64,000 nt of DNA from Cercophora sp. LCS_1 (GCA_036250225.1 JAPZLL010000022.1:124001-188000); one strand, 5' to 3'. Numbered from the stretch's first letter, positions 31,834 to 44,613 are shown. Numbers and translations are program-made. Notes: a model not told the origin generated them from the sequence alone.

Positions 31834-34800
31834 CTACCTCTTGTCTAGTTTTTGAGGTTCAGAAGGCCTTGTGGAGCCTTGGTCAGGCTTCGTTTGCCCT
31901 CCAACGACGGTCATCTCCTTAGCCTGTGGCGCGCGTTGCTCTCCCCCTTTTTCCACGTGTGCCTCCTCAACGTGTTGACGCTTGGGTTCGCGAGCGGTGT
32001 CACCGGACTCATTGGGCCGTTTGCGGTCTCGATCTCGGGGATTCTTCGCTGTGGTTTCTTTGTCTTTTTGAGCAGCTCGTCGTTGCTCCTTTTCCTTTCT
32101 CTCATTCTCCTTTCTGATGGCCTTGGACTCCAGCTCGTGCCATTCGCCATCGATATCCTTGAGTCTATTCATACTGGTTAGTATCTGATTCAATGTGGTT
32201 GTGTCTGAACTGCAACTTACTCAATGGCTTGCCGTGGTGGCGGCTGCTCCGTCACAAAGTAAGAATGTTGCAAAACCTGAGAGGCCGTTGGGCGCTTGAC
32301 CGGATCATACTGGAACATCGCAGCGAGCAAGTCGAAGGCGTCCGGAGTCAACGCGTTCTTGAACTTCTCGGTAAAGGTATTGGGGCGGCTGTAGTCGGCC
32401 CGAAGAAGCTCGTACCACGGCATGTGTACCAGACCAGGCCAATTAGTCCTGTTCGGGGTCCCAAGGACATTATTGATGACCTCCAGCTGATTAGGCTCAG
32501 ATCCATCCCCCGGAAAGATAGGACGTTTGGTGAATATTTCCATCATAACACAAGCTGCGCTCCAGATGTCGACTGCCGCGCTGTACTGAGTTTCCCCAAG
32601 TAGAAGTTCTGGGGATCTGTACCATATAGTGATGACGCGATTTGTGTAATCCAGCTGATGGCGCTTGGCGTAGAAGCGAGCCAAGCCAAAGTCAGCGAGC
32701 TTGAGAATCCCTTCGCTGCTGACTAGGATATTCGCAGCTTTGATATCGCGGTGGAGAACACCCCTGGTATGAAGATAATCCAGCCCTTTGAATAGTTGCA
32801 GGGCCATGTGTTTCTTCTGCGCCGCGTCCAGAGTATAGTTGGGGTTGTGGAGAAGGCCCGTCAGGTCATGTGACAGGTATTCGAAAACCATAAAGCATTC
32901 ATTGCCCTCAACCATGACCTCCTGAAGTTGGACAATGTTTTCATGCTTGAGAGAGCGGAGCAGTTTGATCTCTCGAACTGCCGTGACAGGAAACCCATCT
33001 CGCTCACCTTCCATTCGTATTCGCTTCAAAGCCACCAGTTTCTTCGTATAAACGTGCAAGCCCTTAAACACCTTGCCGTAGGTGCCCGAACCAACCACAG
33101 ACTCGTTCCCGGGCTTCCTGAAGAATACCGACTTTGATTTGGCCAAGTCAGGCGAAAGAGTAGGTTTGGGCTTGAGGCGCTTCATCGTCTTCTTCACCTT
33201 TCGCGTCTTTGGTGGATCTGGCAACCTGCTCTGCTCTGGCGGCCTTCGGTCCGAGGGACGATTTCTCGCTGACGCGGGTTCCGTAGGGGCGTTCCTGGGA
33301 ATCCCGCCGCGATGATCAGGCTTTTGAGGTGGTGGTGCTGGTGCTGGTTTCTGAGCGGCTTTGAAAGCAGGTTCGCGAGCGGTTGGTGTAGCGTTGAACT
33401 TGGATGATATTTCAGGCCGTGGAGCCGCAACCGCTGGCTTTAACGCGTTCTTCATACTAAAACTGAACTTATTGGGCGTCTGGGACTGCGGTCCGGTCGG
33501 AGGAGGCCGGCTGGACTGTGCCATTTGGTCATCCTTAGGAGGGTCTGGCTTGCTCGTATCCTCTACTTGCAAGTCTTTCGAGGGCCTGAAGGGGTTCTGG
33601 TTGTCGCTGTCCTTCATCTGGATATCTTCTGAGTCTTTGGGGAAATTGGGGTTGTTGGGGGATGGATGACTGCTGGTATGAGCCGACTCAAGCTCCTCTC
33701 CGGAGCCGGGTTGGTTTCTAGAGGCGCCACTGGACGTGTTGGCGTTCCATTGTGCGGGCTTAAAACCGCCTCGGTGGCCGCCGCGACCCGGCCCTAACTG
33801 TGTCCCGCGAAAGCCGCCGGGACCTCCTCGATGGCCGCCGCGGTAGGTTACCTGCGGATACTGGGACAATGGCCCATTTGGCGGATAGGAAGGCGAGTGG
33901 GCTTGGTTTGCGTGATATTGACTTTGCGGGCCAGGAGGGGGGCCATAATTACCGTGGGAGTATGGCGCTGGGTATTGGCTACGTTTTATGTTAGCAAATG
34001 GTCTTGGGGAAACCCTTCTGCTGACTAACTTTTGTGGGGGATACTGCTGTTGATTGCTCCAGCCTCGCCCACCGCCAGGGTATGGTGACTGAGCTGGAGG
34101 TGACCCGTGATAGGATGAGCTTGGCGTTCCGTGCCCCGAGGACTGCGAATAACCCTGGTTATATGGACGTTGGGGATTGAACCCGGGACGAAATCCGCCT
34201 CTCGCAGCCATCTTTGCATCAACGCTCGCTACGTCAGAAGCAGTATCAATCGGCGGTCCTCTCGACTCCTGACCGTTTCTGCCCTTGTGATCTGATGGCG
34301 AATCTCGTCGACCACGGGAAGACGCACGCTGTGGACTAGGCGGAGCACGTGAGCCGCGTTCAGGACTTGGCCGACGGGGCGGCCTGCTATCGGATGAAGT
34401 CGTGGTTCGCCCGCCCCACTGAGGGGTCGTACGGCGGCGTGACCCTGACCGGCGGCGACGATCCGGCGGCGGCGGAGTCCTATTTCGGCGCCTTGGTGAC
34501 GTGCTACGCTGGCGGACTACGCGTTCCCTACGTGGCGGTGGGATACTATTTCCCCGCGAACGGGAGCGTGGTCGGAGTCGACGGTGACTTGGTGACCTGG
34601 AACGGTCTGAGCGTTTATCGTGCCTGTAGCGGCGGTCGTAGTGGTCAGGGGAGATTGGTCTTTGCGGGCTTGGTGGCGCACGCCTCCGGCTTTCTTGTGG
34701 GTGGGGGGATTGAGCTGTTGACTTTTCTGGTCTTGTCGGGCTGCGTCCTCGTCGGGACTTCTTCGGGTCGAACCCACTAAATGACAGGTCTGGGCTGCGA

Positions 34801-35351
34801 GGTCGCTTGCTAGATATCGGTGACCGCGACGCTCGTCGTGACCCGCTACGGTCTGGTTGGTTCCGAGCGCCCTCAGTCTGTCTAAGAGGGCCCGGGTCGG
34901 GGCGTGACCTGTCAGGGGAACGATCGAATTCACGGCGGCGAGGAGGTTCGCGAGAGGGCTCTCGGGTGCCGCGTGCAGGATGACGAGGCGGACGGGAGGA
35001 GCGGCCCAGGGGCTCTGGGCTGCGGTTGCGCGAATGCTGACGATGTCCGGGGTTGGGTCGCGATAAATCCACCGAGCGTCGTCGAGGGGCGTCGTGATAA
35101 TCGTGTCGGCGGTCGTGGTGATGGGGTGCTGGGTTTCGCCCTCGCTCTCGCTCTCGGGCAGATTCTGAGAACCGGTTCACAGCAGCAACAGGTGAGGTTG
35201 ATCTACGTGAAGTAGTCATGCCGAATTCATTGTCGCTCTGTGGGCGCCGTATAAGATCTCGGTTGCTGCGGTGGCCATTTGGCATTGCACCATCGTTTCG
35301 ACGGCGACGCTGTGCTGAGGCTGCCGACTGGAAGTCCTTGCCCGTGTCCAT
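31834..35351 (-). CDS. CTK1: CTK1-type cyclin-dependent kinase (RNA polymerase II CTD kinase)
   Basis: Predicted 1136-residue nuclear kinase, the CDK12/Ctk1-type catalytic subunit of CTDK-I, which phosphorylates Ser2 of the RNA polymerase II tail. Minus-strand exons are 35351-34030, 33978-32221 and 32164-31834. The kinase domain (about residues 728-1020) shows GSGTYGKV, VALKRIRME, a PITAIRE-like helix reading PVTAVREIKLL, HRDIKAANIL, LADFGLA and the T-loop YTNRVITIWYRSPE. The last exon adds a charged coiled-coil-like tail (DIDGEWHELESKAIRKENE). The first 720 residues are Arg/Ser-rich, then Gly/Arg-rich (RGGHRGGPGGFRG), unlike yeast Ctk1 (528 residues) but like metazoan CDK12. The 51-nt intron 33979-34029 has no stop and is a multiple of three, with a GCTAACA branch site. 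Confidence 0.93.
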
Positions 35352-38283
35352 AGCGGCACAAGAATCGAGTTTTGAGTTTTAGTTGGCCCAGGCGGTACCT
35401 TAGCCGAGCGACAGGGATTGCTGCCCACGGTTCAGCCGCTAGACGCGTTGCTGACAAGTCCCCAAGCCCACTGTCGGCGGACGCGACGGGGACTGGTTTC
35501 GAGACCCTGATCTCCCGACTCGACCCAGAATAAAAACTTCGTCAACTGCAAAAATGTAGCCAAGAAGAGCTCCCTCGCGGCCTTGTTTCCTGTCTTCCCG
35601 CACAATTGCTGTGGTTGTACGGTCGACCGATCGCTGCAAAGTTTGATGCAACCAACTTTGACTTTGGTATTTGTTGAATGAACCCCAAGCCAAATTTGCG
35701 GTTGTGAGAGAAATGCGAGCAAAGAAAATACACAAGTTAGTAAGTGCAGCATGTGAGCAAGACCTGGGCGAGCTGGGCAGATCGGTGGGCGACGGTTAGT
35801 GGGCGAGAGGTCGCGGTCCGCCGCGATATTGAGGATGAGGGGTGGTGTGCCTCCGATAGCGATAAACTCACGACGAGTAGTCGTGGGTTTGGGTAGATCA
35901 AGTCGCCCCAACCACGATCGGGCAGAGGCACACCTGCACTTGCAACCGCGCCATTCCCAAACCTTGACAACCAGAGGTTCCCCGCTTGCAGTAACAAAGG
36001 ACCAGAAGTTGAGCTGGACCCCTCCACCCACCCGCCTCTGCTCAGGACCGACCACGCTTCTGGCCTTGGCAGAACTCCCAGCATCAAGCAGCAAGACCAC
36101 TATATACGGCATGAATACGCTTTACGAGGCTCTTCAGCCTGACCCAAGTCTTGTTTCCTGCCCTGCCTGCGCCCAGTGGCCAGAGAAAACCCTGCGTCTG
36201 TCAAACTTCCCCACAGCCAAAGTGTCAGTCGATACTGGTAGTAACCTGAACATCCATGTGGATGCAGGCCATAGTCAATCGGCGAGGGACGATCGTAAGT
36301 CCAGAGAAATGGTGTTTCCAAAATCTCATCGGTGAGATCCGGCGAGATCCAACTCCATCCGATCAACCGCTGCTGCGGGGCCATAACACGCCGCTTTCCT
36401 GTAACATAAAGCATGTAAGCACGCTGGCATGAGGCCCTGTGCTTCATCGGGCACCCGATAGTGAACGCTCTGGGGCCATCCATATTGTCGTCAAGGATGG
36501 GTCGAGAATGTTTAGTCAGGTGGGAGAAGAACCCCATCGTAGTTTGCGTAAATCCATCCATTTGCTGGACGCATAAACAGCCCAAGCCAGGTCACCATAT
36601 CCAAGATGCAGGACCCCGTGCTTGCTCGTGCCCACGCACCACCGTTGGCCAGATTATTGATGCCGAGTGCCGACAGCCGTTCGATATACCGGGCATTCGG
36701 AGTTGTTAATGGTGAGGCTCGGTCGAGAAAAGACAACCAAGCGAAGCCAACGCGACATTGCGTCGGTCGCAGATGCGCCTATTGTATCGTCTCCGCCAGA
36801 GGTAAACGCCATCAATCACTCCTTCAAACCGCGTTGGTAGCTCCATCGAAATAAGATGCTCAAGCAAATGGCGGCGTGTCAATGTCGAGATGGTCGAGAG
36901 CAGAACCCCAGCCCTAAAGTTGAGCCCAAAGGCCCCCGCATTCCATCCCTCATTCCGGGAGACTGTGGAAGCAGAAAGCAGCGACTGAATTGGAGGCGAA
37001 AATATCAAAATGCAGATGTTCTCAATTTCAGAGCATCGTCGGCGTTTGGTTCGGTTGCGATGCTCCGGACTGGCGACCTTAGGTTGGGCTGGGCCAGCAA
37101 AGCGTGGGAAGATTTGACAGTTGGTGGAGGAGCTGAAGCAGAAAACGGAGCCAGCGCGCTGGAAAGAAACCCAGCAGCCGAAGTTTAGACGGGACCCGAA
37201 ACCCGTGATCTGTGCGCACGGTCCCCAACGGACGGGAAGACAGCACCCGAGACTCTGCTTCTTAGACAAAAATAACTCGAGAGGAACTCCAAGATGTCTG
37301 GCCCCTCATTAATTGGGGGTAATTGGAATAGTACTTAATACTAGATATGGGAGTCTTTTTCATGTACTAGATCTCCTCGAGGACTCAGAAGATGAGAAGT
37401 ACCATTTGGGTTGGCTGCGATCAGCTTTAGTAACCATCTAGTATAGATTTTTGTTCCCCCGCTGCTGACATCAACGGCGAACACCACCAGCAACACCCTC
37501 ATTCGACCATGATAACATCCTAAAGCACCCCGTTAGATCTCCGAGTTCTTTTTGGTTGACCCTGAACTTTGTGTGCTGGCTTTCCTCTTTGCATCGCAGT
37601 CAAGGTCTTCCTCCGCGCGGGTTTGACTTTCACTGCAACATTTTACATTTGCCTTTGCTCTCCGGGTTTTTCATGTGAACTCCCGAGACATCTTCTCGAA
37701 CTCTTATGGGCATATGATAGCAAAGAATTATACCGCATATCAAACAGATCTGGGACAAAGTCCAGAGTCCAACACTATAGTCCCCCTGATGCCTCCCTTC
37801 TTATATGATAGATAGCGAGAAACACGGAATTTGGGTTTTGCTCTAGCGGTATGACGCCTTCGTTTACATGTCGATCATGAGCTCCGTAGGAAATGGGTGC
37901 TATGAATTTGCAAAAGTCAAGATCAAGCTCCCAGTTTGTATCACGGATGATTTATGAGCACTCAGGATTGGCCTGGGCCGAGCGTTTGGCACGTATGCCT
38001 GCCCTTCTCATAGACTTCACTTGCCGTAGCAGGGAGTCCGAACGTCAGCCCATAGGTAGAAAATGCCATTATATATTTCACCTCAATGTTGCTTCCTTTC
38101 GCAGTCATGTCTTCCAGATAGAATCAGACTATATTCATCATCAATATCTACAGTGCTCTACCTCTGAAACGACGAAAAACAAAATGCCCGCTACGTGATG
38201 CTGTTTGGCGTAGGACCAGAAATTGTCAACCGCAAAGACTTACGCCCGAGGGACTGTCCTCTCCTGCACCCTGCTCAGGTAAT
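35352..38283. other. Intergenic: CTK1 upstream region and 3' flank of the 38284 gene
   Basis: 2.9 kb with only short or alternative-start open frames (such as 35799-36335) lacking motifs. The part from about 37300 to 38230 is more AT-rich than its surroundings. No RNA gene or repeat is recognised. Confidence 0.5.
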
Positions 38284-38949
38284 CTAGTAAGTTTTTGCCT
38301 GCTGTCCCTCTCGGTTCTTTTCCTCCTGGAGCTTGACAAGCACTTCCTTTCTGTGGTTACTGACGGTTATAAGATAAAAGAATGCCCTGAGGAAGCACTC
38401 GGGAATCAGAAAGTTTCCGGTCATGCACTCGCAGAGACTCGGCCCGTCACTCATAAGCGTGTCGCCTGACAAATCCTTCTTGATACCAACAGGGTGCATA
38501 AACATACACATCCCGTTGTCGACACCGGTAAATTGTTGTAAAAAATCCCATAAACCCCTTCCACTTCCATCGGCCTTGAACTGGGTCTGGATTTCCTGCT
38601 GAAACCGTACAAACAGTTCCCTGCTTGCATCGGCCCGGACCAAAAGGTTGTTGTGAAGGTCCATATAGTTGCTGCCCGGGGGTGGGAGGTCTGGCAAGAT
38701 CTGGTTGCCCTCCCAGAGTTTCTGCCCCTGCGGTGGAAGGTGCCAGTACTGTGCATAGTTGCTGGGGTTGTATGGGAACGTCTTCGGTTGTTGACTGCTT
38801 GGGTTGTTGCTTGTAGTTCTTGGGGCGTGCGGGGCGTGGTAAGGCGCAAAGTGTTTGGGGCCGCTTTTGTGGTGTTGTGGCCCGTCTCCCTTATTATGTC
38901 TGCCATCGTTCTTCGACTGACCACCCCGCCCTCTGGTCCTCTTGGCCAT
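38284..38949 (-). CDS. Hypothetical protein, basic N terminus
   Basis: Predicted 221-residue single-exon protein of unknown function. The N terminus is strongly basic and Gly/His-rich (MAKRTRGRGGQSKNDGRHNK), suggesting nucleic-acid binding or nuclear location. A Pro/Asn/Ser-rich middle follows, then a more ordered region with YMDLHNNLLVRADASRELF, a possible helix (FQQEIQTQFKAD), LWDFLQQFTGVDNG and a C terminus with FLRAFFYLITVSNHRKEVLVKLQEE. The ATG at 38949 was preferred to an upstream in-frame start that lacks context. Amino-acid composition and the long uninterrupted frame support a real gene, but no family is recognised. Confidence 0.6.
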   Translation of the reverse strand: MAKRTRGRGGQSKNDGRHNKGDGPQHHKSGPKHFAPYHAPHAPRTTSNNPSSQQPKTFPYNPSNYAQYWHLPPQGQKLWEGNQILPDLPPPGSNYMDLHNNLLVRADASRELFVRFQQEIQTQFKADGSGRGLWDFLQQFTGVDNGMCMFMHPVGIKKDLSGDTLMSDGPSLCECMTGNFLIPECFLRAFFYLITVSNHRKEVLVKLQEEKNREGQQAKTY

Positions 38950-40755
38950 CGTGATAGTATTCGTTAGACGCCGTCGAATATTGAATATCTGGTGATATGT
39001 ACGTTGTTGCAAATCACTTGCAATTCCAAATTACCGGGAACCCCGAAATTGAGCAAGATATCGTGAATTAGGGGCGCTGCAGGACATGGAGTGAGCAGGC
39101 CGCAAGCAGCAGGAAACCTGCTATATAGATACCGCATTTCCTTTGTGTGCTTTCAATGTCAGTCCCGCCCATCCAGATCGTCACCTTACAATGAATCCTT
39201 GTCTGAACAAGAGGCGGCCGTTGCCTTTATCGAAACTGCCCAGCACAATGTGCACAATTCGCTTTTAGCAAGCGGTGCCCCTTGGGCCCCATCAGAATGG
39301 CCGCCGTGTTTGTTTCCGACTGGAGCTCTTTCTCTCGGTGTGATATGTATTGATCCCTCGTCCTCCGTCTACCCGCCGTCTTTCGGCCCTGCCAACCTGC
39401 GGGAATCGAAAGGTGAGGGCGCAAGACAGACGACTCGGCGTTGGGGCCCAATGTTTAGCTCAGGTTTCGAAGACCGTCTTTGTCATGGTCTTGGACCACC
39501 CGCTCTCGGGGCGTTGCCAGGTCTACGCGGAATCCCTCCTTTGTGCCAACGAGTAGGGCAGCCAATGGCTGCTCTTCCCCCATTTGAGAATGCCGACCTA
39601 TAATTAGAGGCTGGCAAAGTTTTTTTTTCTCTTTTATGTTTTTAACGACTCAGGATAATCCGTACGGTGTATTTCGCTGCGGTTCTGCCGGGATTACGGA
39701 GGAGGCGATAAGGTGAGAGATACCTATCCGCTGTGGCAATTGTGTGAATTGCATTGCGCTCGTGTTGAGCTCGCTGCAGAAGCGCTGTCTGCATTGTAAC
39801 CTTCACTCACGATGCAGGGGAGACGTTGGTGGGTTCCCTGGTTCCGTTCCATTTGGGCTGAGTGATTGTGGTCGATCATCAGTCGTCTCTGTTCTCCGCC
39901 ACCTTCAGCTGCTCCAGTCCAGTATGGGCCTCCCCTCAGTCCCATGGGGTTTCTGTTAGTCACCGCCGCCGCTCTCCGCTCTATTTTGGAGATCAGATGG
40001 GTCTGGCCATCGAAAGGTGACATGAGCCCGAAGCCCAGCGTGGATGCAAGACAACAACGCATGGAGCAACGGCTTTGACGAATCAGGACCGGAATCTTGA
40101 ATGGGTTTTGCGGAATGGTCTGCGATGCGCGCCCCGCATTTGCGTCATAGGCGTGTGGATTCTTGAACGAAGGGCTACAGTTCCAAAACCACCAGAGGAC
40201 GCTGCGCACTTGTTCAACCGCTCGCGCAATGACGCATGTATACGAAGATCTTTTCTTCCGCCTGAAAGAGCGGCAAACAGAGTGCCAGAAGAGAGGGAAC
40301 GGCAACCAGCGGCCGATTGCGGAACCAGGATCTTGATAATCTTGCTCGTCGGCTGCTGGGGGCTGAGGGCAACGTGGGAGGGATGTGGAATTTGAGGAAT
40401 GCTCGGGCGCGCCGTTGACCAGGCCTGGCTCGCTCGCCTGGTCCCGCGTCGGCGCGCCGACTGTGAGGAATTTTCCTGACCTCTGGCCAAGAGGCCAACG
40501 GATGGAAGCGGGCTAAAGGCAAATTGTTGATCAGCTCACTTGCGGTGCCCACCACCATTCGGTGCTTGCGGCAAGAAGGACCGAAAAACCAGCACTTCCA
40601 AGATGGTGGCCGTCTCTCAATACGCTAATCATGCATCTCGATCGACCTTTGCAGCAGGTGCGGAACCGGCTAGCCATGGCGTGCACAATCTGCGGCCTGC
40701 GCAAAGCTCGCAGTAGCTCCGAACAGCTCCCCCGGTCTGGCGGGGCGCAACGGAC

Positions 40756-40921
40756 AGGGGTTGCTCTGCCAGTATAAACTTACCTAGTGTTGCTAGCGTC
40801 ACTGCCCGCCGCGATTGTCCAACCACCAACACCTTCGTCACCTCCCACTTCCATCCCTCCCGCTCTCCTCTTTGGCGTTTTCCTCTTTTATCCGTCCTCA
40901 CTCACACTCGTCCATTCCCCT
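40756..40921 (+). promoter_or_regulatory. STRE-type motifs and TATA box before glycogen synthase
   Basis: AGGGG at 40756-40760 and CCCCT at 40917-40921 match the stress response element, and TATAAA is at 40773-40778. Downstream sequence is pyrimidine-rich, as in fungal leaders. STREs are known to act at the Neurospora glycogen synthase promoter, so the arrangement is plausible, though five-base motifs are weak evidence alone. Confidence 0.4.
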
Positions 40922-41121
40922 GTCTGTGCATTGCTTGCTGTTGCGAGCTGCCAGGCTACCGGTCGATTGCTTGCGACGTCAAGCTAAGGCGTGATCCCAG
41001 CTTCTGCATCACTCATCTCGCATCCGCAACCCGCATCCGGTGACAGAGCTTTCGCTGTGTCTCTATACACTAGGAATCGGATCGGAAGTCATTCCTGTCC
41101 ACATTCCACCCAATTTATCGT

Positions 41122-41241
41122 ATGAGCTCTATTTTCTTTAAGTTTTGTCGATTTTAAGTTGGGAGTCTACGGATGGGCTTTCGAGCACTCTTCCTTGCAA
41201 TATTTAAGCGCATCGGATCTATTTCAGCGCAATCCAACTGA
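41122..41241 (+). promoter_or_regulatory. Two upstream ORFs in the glycogen synthase leader
   Basis: ATG at 41122 opens an 11-codon frame ending TAA at 41155-41157, and ATG at 41173 opens a 22-codon frame ending TGA at 41239-41241, 54 nt before the main start. If both are in the mature leader they could lower translation. A leader intron removing them cannot be excluded. Confidence 0.4.
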
Positions 41242-41295
41242 CACCACGCTTCCCAAGACACCTACTTTTCGACCATCTAAGACACATCTGTCACA

Positions 41296-43582
41296 ATGGC
41301 TAACGAGGACCGAGAGCCTCGTGAGGTCAAGAACCACCTCCTCTTCGAGATTGCGACCGAAGTTGCCCACAGAGGTAGGCGTTCTCAGCAACGGGAAATT
41401 GCGGAAGAACACCGCGCTGACTTGGTTGTGCCGTGTAGTCGGCGGAATATATTCTGTCATCAAGTCTAAGGCTCCAGTGACCACTGCCGAATATGGCGAC
41501 CGCTACACCCTTATCGGGCCTTTGAACCGCCAGTCTGTATGTTTTCCCGTATAATCCGCTCGCGGTGCTTAGACTTACCGACGTAGGCTGCGGTTGAAGT
41601 TGAAGAACTCGAGCCGAATACCCCCGAACTTGCCGCGACCATTCAGACCATGAAGGATCGCGGCGTTCAGATGCTCTACGGAAGATGGCTCATTGAAGGC
41701 GCCCCGCGGGTGCTCCTTTTTGACACCAAGTCGGCATATCAGTACCTGAACGAATGGAAAACGGACCTTTGGAACGTCGCTTCGATCCCGTCACCAGACA
41801 ACGATGAAGAGACCAACGAGGCCATTGTTTTCGGCTATCTTGTCGCATGGTTTCTAGGCGAGTTTGTCTGCCAGGAGAAGAAAAAGGCGGTCATTGCGCA
41901 TTTCCACGAGTGGCTTGCCGGCGTTGCCCTCCCGTTGACCAAGAAGCGGCGGATTGATGTGACAACCATTTTTACAACTCACGCAACGTTACTAGGTCGG
42001 TATCTCTGCGCCGGCTCGGTCGACTTTTACAACAACCTCCAGTGGTTTGATGTTGATGCTGAAGCTGGCAAGCGTGGCATTTACCACCGCTACTGCATCG
42101 AGCGGGCTGCTGCCCACTCTTGTGACGTTTTCACGACCGTCTCGCACATCACGGCATATGAAAGTGAGCATCTTCTCAAGCGGAAGCCTGATGGTGTACT
42201 CCCCAACGGCCTCAATGTCACCAAATTTTCCGCGATGCACGAGTTCCAGAACCTGCACCAGCAGTCCAAGGAAAAGATCCACGACTTTGTGCGTGGCCAC
42301 TTTTACGGCCATTATGACTTCGACCCTGACAACACTCTTTACTTTTTCACTGCCGGCCGTTACGAGTACAGAAACAAGGGAGTCGACATGTTCATCGAGT
42401 CGCTTGCCCGTCTCAACCACCGGCTTAAGACCGCCGGGAGCAAGACCACTGTCGTCGCATTCATTATCATGCCGGCGCAGACATCTTCTCTCACAGTGGA
42501 GGCCCTCAAGGGACAAGCGGTTATCAAGTCTCTCCGAGATACGGTAGACATTATCGAGCGGAGCATAGGGCGTCGTATTTTCGAGCGATCCCTGAAATGG
42601 CACGATGGAGATCCGTTGCCGGACGAGAAGGAACTCATCACTAGCCAAGACCGCGTGCTACTCCGCCGTCGTCTGTTTGCTATGAAGCGACATGGCCTCC
42701 CCCCAATCGTCACGCATAACATGGTCAACGACAGCGAGGATCCTATCCTGAATCAGATCCGGCGCGTGCAGCTCTTCAATCATCCTACAGACAGGGTCAA
42801 GATTGTGTTCCACCCGGAGTTCTTGAACTCGGCCAATCCCGTCCTACCTTTGGACTACGACGATTTTGTGCGAGGAACGCATCTCGGTGTGTTTGCGTCC
42901 TACTACGAACCCTGGGGCTATACACCAGCCGAGTGCACGGTGATGGGAGTTCCCAGCATCACGACCAACCTCTCTGGGTTTGGCTGTTACATGGAAGAGC
43001 TGATCGAAAACTCGAGCGACTACGGCATTTACATCGTTGACCGTCGGGCAAAGGGCGTGGATGATTCAGTCAACCAACTAACGTCTTACATGTTCGAGTT
43101 TGCGCAGAAGAGTCGCCGCCAGCGCATCAATCAGCGCAACCGGACGGAGCGGTTGAGTGATCTGCTTGACTGGAAGAGGATGGGCATGGAGTACGTCAAG
43201 GCTCGCCAGCTTGCGCTGCGACGGGCATACCCGACATCGTTTGCCGGCGATGAGGAAGAAGACTTCATTCCTGGGGTTGAGCAGAAGATTTCGCGCCCGT
43301 TCTCCGTTCCTGGCTCACCTCGTGACAGAACAGGCATGATGACGCCAGGAGATTTTGCCAGCCTTCAGGAGAGCCACGAGGGTCTCAGCACTGAGGATTA
43401 CGTCGCGTGGAAGCTTCCGTGAGTGGTATATCCCTGAGAGAATATAAGGACACCCGCTAACGAAGTTTTTTGTTTATAGTGAGGAAGAAGATCCCGATGA
43501 GTATCCTTTCCCGCTCACCCTCCGGACGAAGCGATCAGGCCCCGCGAGCCCGCTTGATGGCATCCAGCTCAACGGGAACTGA
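41296..43582 (+). CDS. GSY1: Glycogen synthase (GT3 family)
   Basis: Predicted 703-residue cytosolic enzyme that extends glycogen from UDP-glucose. Exons are 41296-41374, 41439-41536, 41587-43418 and 43480-43582, with GT-AG introns of 64, 50 and 61 nt. The N-terminal HLLFEIATEVAHRVGGIYSVIKSKAPVT includes the nucleotide-binding VGGIY loop. IAHFHEWLAG, DVFTTVSHITAYE and FTAGRYEYRNKGVDMF are conserved family segments. The catalytic E-X7-E motif is YYEPWGYTPAECTVMGVPS. The C-terminal tail holds RPFSVPGSPRDRTG, equivalent to the inhibitory phosphorylation cluster of yeast Gsy2, and ends DGIQLNGN. Length is close to the roughly 705 residues usual in fungi. The start is in a TCACAATGG context. STRE motifs and two upstream ORFs precede it. 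Confidence 0.97.
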
Positions 43583-44613
43583 GAGCCGTGTGTTGTACAA
43601 CATCATAGTTGCTTTACCCTCGCGGAAAAATGAAGGCATTTTCAAACGGAACTTAAAAGCGATGCATGTTTGAGGTGTAGTTCCTCCTGGACAGGGATGG
43701 GTGGGGTAATGGCGGGTGAGAACGAGACTGTCCCAGTTATAAGCCATCGTGTATATTGAGCTGCAGAATTTGTATAGTTGGTGTGAGAATTAGATTGTCA
43801 TTGGAGTTGTCGAGATTGACGAGATTGATCATAGTTTGTTGTTGCTGCTATTCAATACCTAGATGTCGTGGTGAGCTGTGTGTTTGCCTGCAGCCCCTGA
43901 GTTGTTCCCCGCAGCAAGCCAAAGGCTAGCTGCCGCCCCACTTTTGCTCTTGAGCTCTTGCACCGCATACAGCTTTGTCATTGCATTGTCTCAGCTCTCA
44001 TGCCAGCCAATCCCTCACACGACTTCTCATCTCGGGCCCCTTTTGCCTCGTGTTCTTGTCATCGCCTTATCCGGCACAAAAGGCTCTGGCTCGGTGCCAC
44101 GCGATTTCTCCGTAGCAGCCGGTCGTTCCTGGATCCTAGCTGGTGTGTAGTGGACATCTCCTCACAGCCTGTTCGGCGCGACCCTATCCCCCGCTCCCCA
44201 GCTCCACTTCCCCTCATACCGCCGAGTCAAGAATCGGGCCGTGCAAGCTTCCCCTGTTATTTTTTTTCCGCTGGCAAGTGTCGGTCCCTAGTCTCCCCAC
44301 GATCTAAGGTTTCCTGCTCGGCGTGTCCTACGTCAGTTGGCCGCCGGTGCATGTCGCCGGCCCTCTCCGACCTCCCGGCATTGTAACCACGGGCGCGGCC
44401 CCGTTCCTCCGGCCAAAAACACAACAAGCGGGTCCGGAAGCGGATCGGCTCACACAGCGTCGCACACGGCCGCGGCGGAACCGAGCAGCTTCTTCACCTC
44501 AGCAACAGCAGAGTGCAAATTCACGTTCCTGTTTAGCAACTTCACTTCCCTTTCAAATTACCCATCTTCTTCCCACTTCCTAACCACAAACAGCTCTCCT
44601 GTTGCTCGGCGCC
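43583..44613. other. Intergenic: glycogen synthase 3' flank and F-box gene leader
   Basis: About 1 kb. The right half is pyrimidine-rich, as expected of the leader of the next gene. No other feature is supported. Confidence 0.55.

Larger units (their letters stand above)
38950..41295. other. Divergent intergenic region upstream of glycogen synthase
   Basis: 2.3 kb between divergent starts. It holds promoter elements and upstream ORFs for glycogen synthase, listed separately. A 170-codon frame at 39091-39603 starts at a poor context and has no motif; it was not called. Confidence 0.55.

Noticed and set aside
34150..34190. B-box-like sequence on the minus strand
   Set aside because: It is part of the CTK1 coding sequence (GFRPGFNPQ region).
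39091..39603. 170-codon frame
   Set aside because: No family motif, composition unlike neighbouring proteins, no splice or promoter support.
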